Source: an uncultured Acidimicrobiales bacterium
Lineage (GTDB): Bacteria; Actinomycetota; Acidimicrobiia; Acidimicrobiales; UBA10347
Direction: 5' to 3'
Assembly (NCBI GenBank): GCA_937942965.1
Contig: CALDGN010000054.1
Span: 1-8,427, forward strand
DNA: 8,427 nucleotides
In this document: positions 6,160 through 8,427 of the stretch, piece by piece
Numbering within the stretch: the stretch's first letter is position 1
How the letters are laid out: each line of letters begins with the position of its first letter
Made by a program: the position numbers and the translations under genes
The notes under the pieces: model-generated
Told to the model about the DNA's origin: nothing
The model's database searches: none
The model's input: only the letters and a program-made list of their open reading frames with translations

Positions 6160-6165
6160 GAGGAG
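6160..6165 (+). promoter_or_regulatory. Shine-Dalgarno GAGGAG of the aldehyde dehydrogenase gene
   Basis: GAGGAG lies 4 nt upstream of the GTG at 6170. It is the clearest ribosome binding site in the window and fixes this GTG as the start, in contrast to the apparently leaderless neighbours. Confidence 0.7.
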
Positions 6166-6169
6166 ACCC

Positions 6170-7630
6170 GTGACCGACACGATCATCGACCGCCGCAACT
6201 TCTATATCAACGGTGCGTGGGTCGCGCCGGCCGAGGCCAACGACCTCGACGTCATCGACCCGTCGACCGAGCAGGCTTGCGGTGTGATCTCGCTTGGCAC
6301 CGAGGCCGACACCAATGCCGCAGTTGCCGCCGCCAAGGCTGCGTTCCCGGGCTGGGCTGAGACACCAAAGGAAGAGCGCATCGCTCTCCTCGAGAAGCTG
6401 CTCGAGGTCTACACGGCACGCGCGGGCGAAATGGCCGAAGCCATCTCGATGGAAATGGGTGCTCCGATTTCGTTGGCCCAGACCGCTCAGGTCGGCGCTG
6501 GCCTCGGTCATCTCAAGACCACGATTCGTGAGCTCAAGACGTTCGAGTTCGATCGCCCCCTCGGTGACCGCAACCCCGACAATGCGATCCTCTACGAACC
6601 CGTCGGCGTCTGCGCAATGATCACCCCCTGGAACTGGCCAATGAACCAGATCGTGCTCAAGGTCGCACCGGCGCTCGGTGTCGGCTGCACGATGATCCTC
6701 AAGCCCAGCGAAGTCTCGCCACTAAGCGGCGCCCTCTTCGCTGAGATGATCGACGATGCCGGATTCCCTGCAGGCGTGTTCAACATGGTGCAGGGCGATG
6801 GTCCCGGCGTTGGCACGCAGCTATCCGGCCACCCCGACGTCGACATGGTGAGCTTCACCGGCTCGACCCGCGCCGGCGTTGCGATCACGAAGAACGCAGC
6901 CGACACGGTCAAGCGTGTCGCACTCGAACTTGGCGGCAAGGGAGCGAACATCATCTTCGCTGACGCCGACGAAAAGGCTGTCTCGCGTGGCGTCGCTCGC
7001 GTGTTCAATAACTCGGGCCAGTCCTGCAACGCTCCGACCCGCATGCTTGTCGAGCGTGACATCTACGACCAGGCACTCGAGATGGCGCAGGCCGTCGCCG
7101 AGAAGACCGCCGTCGACATCGCTGCGAACGAGGGTCGCCACATCGGTCCCGTCGTCAACGAGACCCAGTGGAACAAGATCCAGGGCTTGATCGAGGCTGG
7201 CGAGTCCGAAGGCGCTCGTCTTCTCGCCGGCGGCACCGGCCGCCCCGAGGGTCACGACCAGGGCTACTTCGTCAAGCCGACCGTGTTCGCGGACGTCACG
7301 CCAGAGATGCGTATCTACCGCGAAGAGATCTTCGGCCCCGTGCTGTCGATCATGCCATTCGACAGCGAAGAAGAAGCCGTCGAGCTCGCCAACGACACCA
7401 ACTACGGCCTGACCAACTACCTCCAGACCAACGACAACGAACGTGCCCAGCGCATCGCTCGTCGCCTGCGTTCCGGCATGGTCGAGGTCAACGGCCTTCC
7501 CCGCGGCGCCAACGCTCCGTTCGGCGGCTACCGCCAGTCGGGCAACGGTCGCGAAGGCGGCGAATGGGGCATCGAGGAATTCCTCGAGGTCAAGTCTGTC
7601 AGCGGCTTCTACGCCGTCGACGCCGAGTAA
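6170..7630 (+). CDS. NAD(P)-dependent aldehyde dehydrogenase
   Basis: 486 residues, full length for the superfamily. It oxidises an aldehyde to a carboxylate with NAD(P)+. All key residues are present: ITPWNWP (Asn155), KPSE (Lys178), SFTGST (228-233), LELGGKGAN with general base Glu253, GQSC with catalytic Cys286, and EEIFGPV (Glu386). No signal peptide, so cytosolic. It most resembles the broad class that includes betaine-, aminobutyraldehyde- and gamma-glutamyl-aminobutyraldehyde dehydrogenases; the exact substrate cannot be assigned. With the nearby glutamine-synthetase-like ligase, a PuuC-like step is plausible but unproven. Codon choice leans strongly to C-ending codons, as in well-expressed genes. 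It is divergent from the EthD gene across a 111-bp gap with a candidate operator. cbiZ follows 13 bp downstream. Confidence 0.95.
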   Translation: MTDTIIDRRNFYINGAWVAPAEANDLDVIDPSTEQACGVISLGTEADTNAAVAAAKAAFPGWAETPKEERIALLEKLLEVYTARAGEMAEAISMEMGAPISLAQTAQVGAGLGHLKTTIRELKTFEFDRPLGDRNPDNAILYEPVGVCAMITPWNWPMNQIVLKVAPALGVGCTMILKPSEVSPLSGALFAEMIDDAGFPAGVFNMVQGDGPGVGTQLSGHPDVDMVSFTGSTRAGVAITKNAADTVKRVALELGGKGANIIFADADEKAVSRGVARVFNNSGQSCNAPTRMLVERDIYDQALEMAQAVAEKTAVDIAANEGRHIGPVVNETQWNKIQGLIEAGESEGARLLAGGTGRPEGHDQGYFVKPTVFADVTPEMRIYREEIFGPVLSIMPFDSEEEAVELANDTNYGLTNYLQTNDNERAQRIARRLRSGMVEVNGLPRGANAPFGGYRQSGNGREGGEWGIEEFLEVKSVSGFYAVDAE

Positions 7631-7643
7631 CACTCGCACGTTG

Positions 7644-8330
7644 ATGGCCCCGGTGGAACCCGAGCTCGTTGAGCGTGATCTCAACAAGCCTGGGGATCTC
7701 CACCGGGGCTTTCTCGCGTGGCGGCTTCCGCCGGGCTGTTCGGTCCTGTCATCGGCCCCGGTCGGTGGCGGATCCCAGCTCGAGCCGAACTGGATCCTCA
7801 ACATCGGCGTGGCGAGCGATTTTGCGCGCGTCGATCTCGATACCTACGTCGCCGAGGCGGCGGCCGAGCTCGAATTGGACGGAGCGGGCATTGGCCTGCT
7901 GACCGCGGCGCACGTTTCGCTCGTGCAACGGGCCGAGGTCGAGGGCGCCGTGGTCGACGCAACGGTCGGGATCGGCAAGCCGACGTGGGCCGCCGACGAT
8001 GATGGCGGCTGGAACGCGTATGCGCCTGGGACGATCAACATCGTCGCCCAAGTACCCGTTGCGTTGAGCGCAGCGGCCGCAGTCAATGTCGTGATGACGG
8101 TCACCGAAGCGAAGACGCAAGCGCTGTTCGAGGCCGGCGTGCCTGGGACCGGCACGGCGAGCGATGCAGTTGTGATCGTGAGTCGCACACACGCGAGCGT
8201 CAGCGACCGCGAGCCCGAAGCATTCGGTGGGCCGCGTTCGTTGTGGGGTGCCCGAATCGCGCTGGCGACACGAGCAGCCGTCGCTGCTGGTATCGAGGCG
8301 GCGAAGCCCCTGATCGGCGATGCGTCCTAG
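7644..8330 (+). CDS. cbiZ: Adenosylcobinamide amidohydrolase
   Basis: 228 residues. CbiZ removes the aminopropanol side chain of adenosylcobinamide to give adenosylcobyric acid, allowing salvage of imported incomplete corrinoids. Family landmarks are present in order: VLSSAPVGGG (34-43), WILNIGV (50-56), LLTAAHV (85-91), VDATVGIGKP (104-113), APGTINIVAQVPVALSAAA (127-145), VTEAKTQAL (153-161) and PGTGTASDAVVIVS (167-180). The next gene encodes CbiB, which acts on the CbiZ product, and overlaps by 11 bp, suggesting translational coupling. ATG 7644 has no clear Shine-Dalgarno; in-frame TTG 7641 is an alternative, and no other ATG, GTG or TTG start precedes the conserved region. The first 22 codons coincide with a long-range hairpin, so the true start and its control are uncertain. 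Confidence 0.9.
   Translation: MAPVEPELVERDLNKPGDLHRGFLAWRLPPGCSVLSSAPVGGGSQLEPNWILNIGVASDFARVDLDTYVAEAAAELELDGAGIGLLTAAHVSLVQRAEVEGAVVDATVGIGKPTWAADDDGGWNAYAPGTINIVAQVPVALSAAAAVNVVMTVTEAKTQALFEAGVPGTGTASDAVVIVSRTHASVSDREPEAFGGPRSLWGARIALATRAAVAAGIEAAKPLIGDAS
7647..7709 (+). terminator. Nested hairpin over the cbiZ 5' end, candidate terminator or leader structure
   Basis: GCCCCGGTGGA (7647-7657) is exactly complementary to TCCACCGGGGC (7699-7709), and the right arm is followed by TTTCT. Inside lies a second perfect stem, GTTGAG (7668-7673) with CTCAAC (7680-7685), around a six-base loop. The outer arms enclose 41 bases. The position just after the dehydrogenase stop fits a terminator for that gene, although the T run is short and the loop long. 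Because it covers the first codons of cbiZ, it could instead limit translation or partial read-through. No cobalamin riboswitch consensus was recognised. Confidence 0.5.
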
Positions 8331-8427
8331 CTTCGGCGCGGTCGCACTCGGTCTCTTGCTCGATCGGGCGCTTCCGGAGCCGCCGAGCCGCTGGCATCCG
8401 GTCGCCTGGTTCGGAACTGCGATGGGT
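8320..8427 (+). CDS. cbiB: Adenosylcobinamide-phosphate synthase, N-terminal part
   Basis: 36 codons are present and the gene runs off the window. The N-terminus has a hydrophobic GAVALGLLLDRAL segment followed by EPPSRWHPVAWFG, matching the family opening (a first transmembrane segment with LDR, then D/E-PP-x-HPV-xxxG). CbiB (CobD) is an integral membrane enzyme that attaches aminopropanol or its phosphate to adenosylcobyric acid. Its ATG lies inside the 3' end of cbiZ with an 11-bp overlap, so the two are very likely co-transcribed and coupled. The pairing makes sense: CbiZ supplies the cobyric acid that CbiB re-amidates. The identity rests on a short stretch. Confidence 0.8.
   Translation, partial: MRPSFGAVALGLLLDRALPEPPSRWHPVAWFGTAMG

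Noticed and set aside
7631..7646. Cobalamin riboswitch upstream of cbiZ
   Set aside because: The gap is only 13 bp and no B12-box-like sequence was found in or near it; the hairpin here does not resemble the riboswitch core.
6821..7804. Minus-strand open frame of 327 codons antisense to the dehydrogenase gene
   Set aside because: It is antisense to strongly conserved aldehyde dehydrogenase sequence. High GC with C-ending codons produces such mirror frames, and no domain is seen.

Overview
The window is GC-rich (roughly 63-65 % by eye) and densely coded. It looks chromosomal, from an actinomycete-type bacterium, possibly the Acidimicrobiia. Evidence for this is a DUF2510-RDD membrane protein, a short YgjP-like zinc peptidase of the actinobacterial kind, a cysteine-patterned lipoprotein, GTG starts, and several starts preceded 6-8 nt upstream by a TANNNT -10 hexamer, as in leaderless actinobacterial genes. 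The lineage is inference. No rRNA, tRNA, insertion sequence, phage gene or CRISPR array is visible.

Layout. 1-72 is the acidic, Met-rich C-terminus of an unidentified protein. 100-774 (+) is a cyclase/kynurenine-formamidase-fold protein with an altered metal motif. It converges on a YgjP-like metallopeptidase (789-1322, -). A divergent gap then leads to a lipoprotein (1405-2334, +), whose stop codon overlaps the stop of the next gene inside one CTAG. On the minus strand, read right to left, lie an EthD-domain protein (6058-5333), an IclR-family regulator (5251-4493), a DUF2510-RDD membrane protein (4496-3774, ATGA overlap with the regulator gene) and a glutamine-synthetase-family ligase (3680-2331). 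Divergent from the EthD gene is an aldehyde dehydrogenase (6170-7630, +). It is followed by cbiZ (7644-8330) and the first 36 codons of cbiB/cobD (8320 onward), a cobinamide-salvage pair.

How it may work together. A glutamine-synthetase-like gamma-glutamyl ligase, an aldehyde dehydrogenase, an EthD protein and an IclR regulator side by side suggest regulated catabolism of an amine or small aromatic by gamma-glutamylation and aldehyde oxidation. The substrate cannot be read from sequence. Three abutting inverted repeats lie between the EthD and iclR genes, and an 8-7-8 inverted repeat lies upstream of the dehydrogenase gene. Both are candidate regulator sites. A long-range perfect hairpin sits over the 5' end of cbiZ, where the dehydrogenase transcript could terminate. 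I see no clearly new system. The most notable points are the palindrome cluster, the cbiZ hairpin, the atypical cyclase and the amine-catabolism-like neighbourhood.
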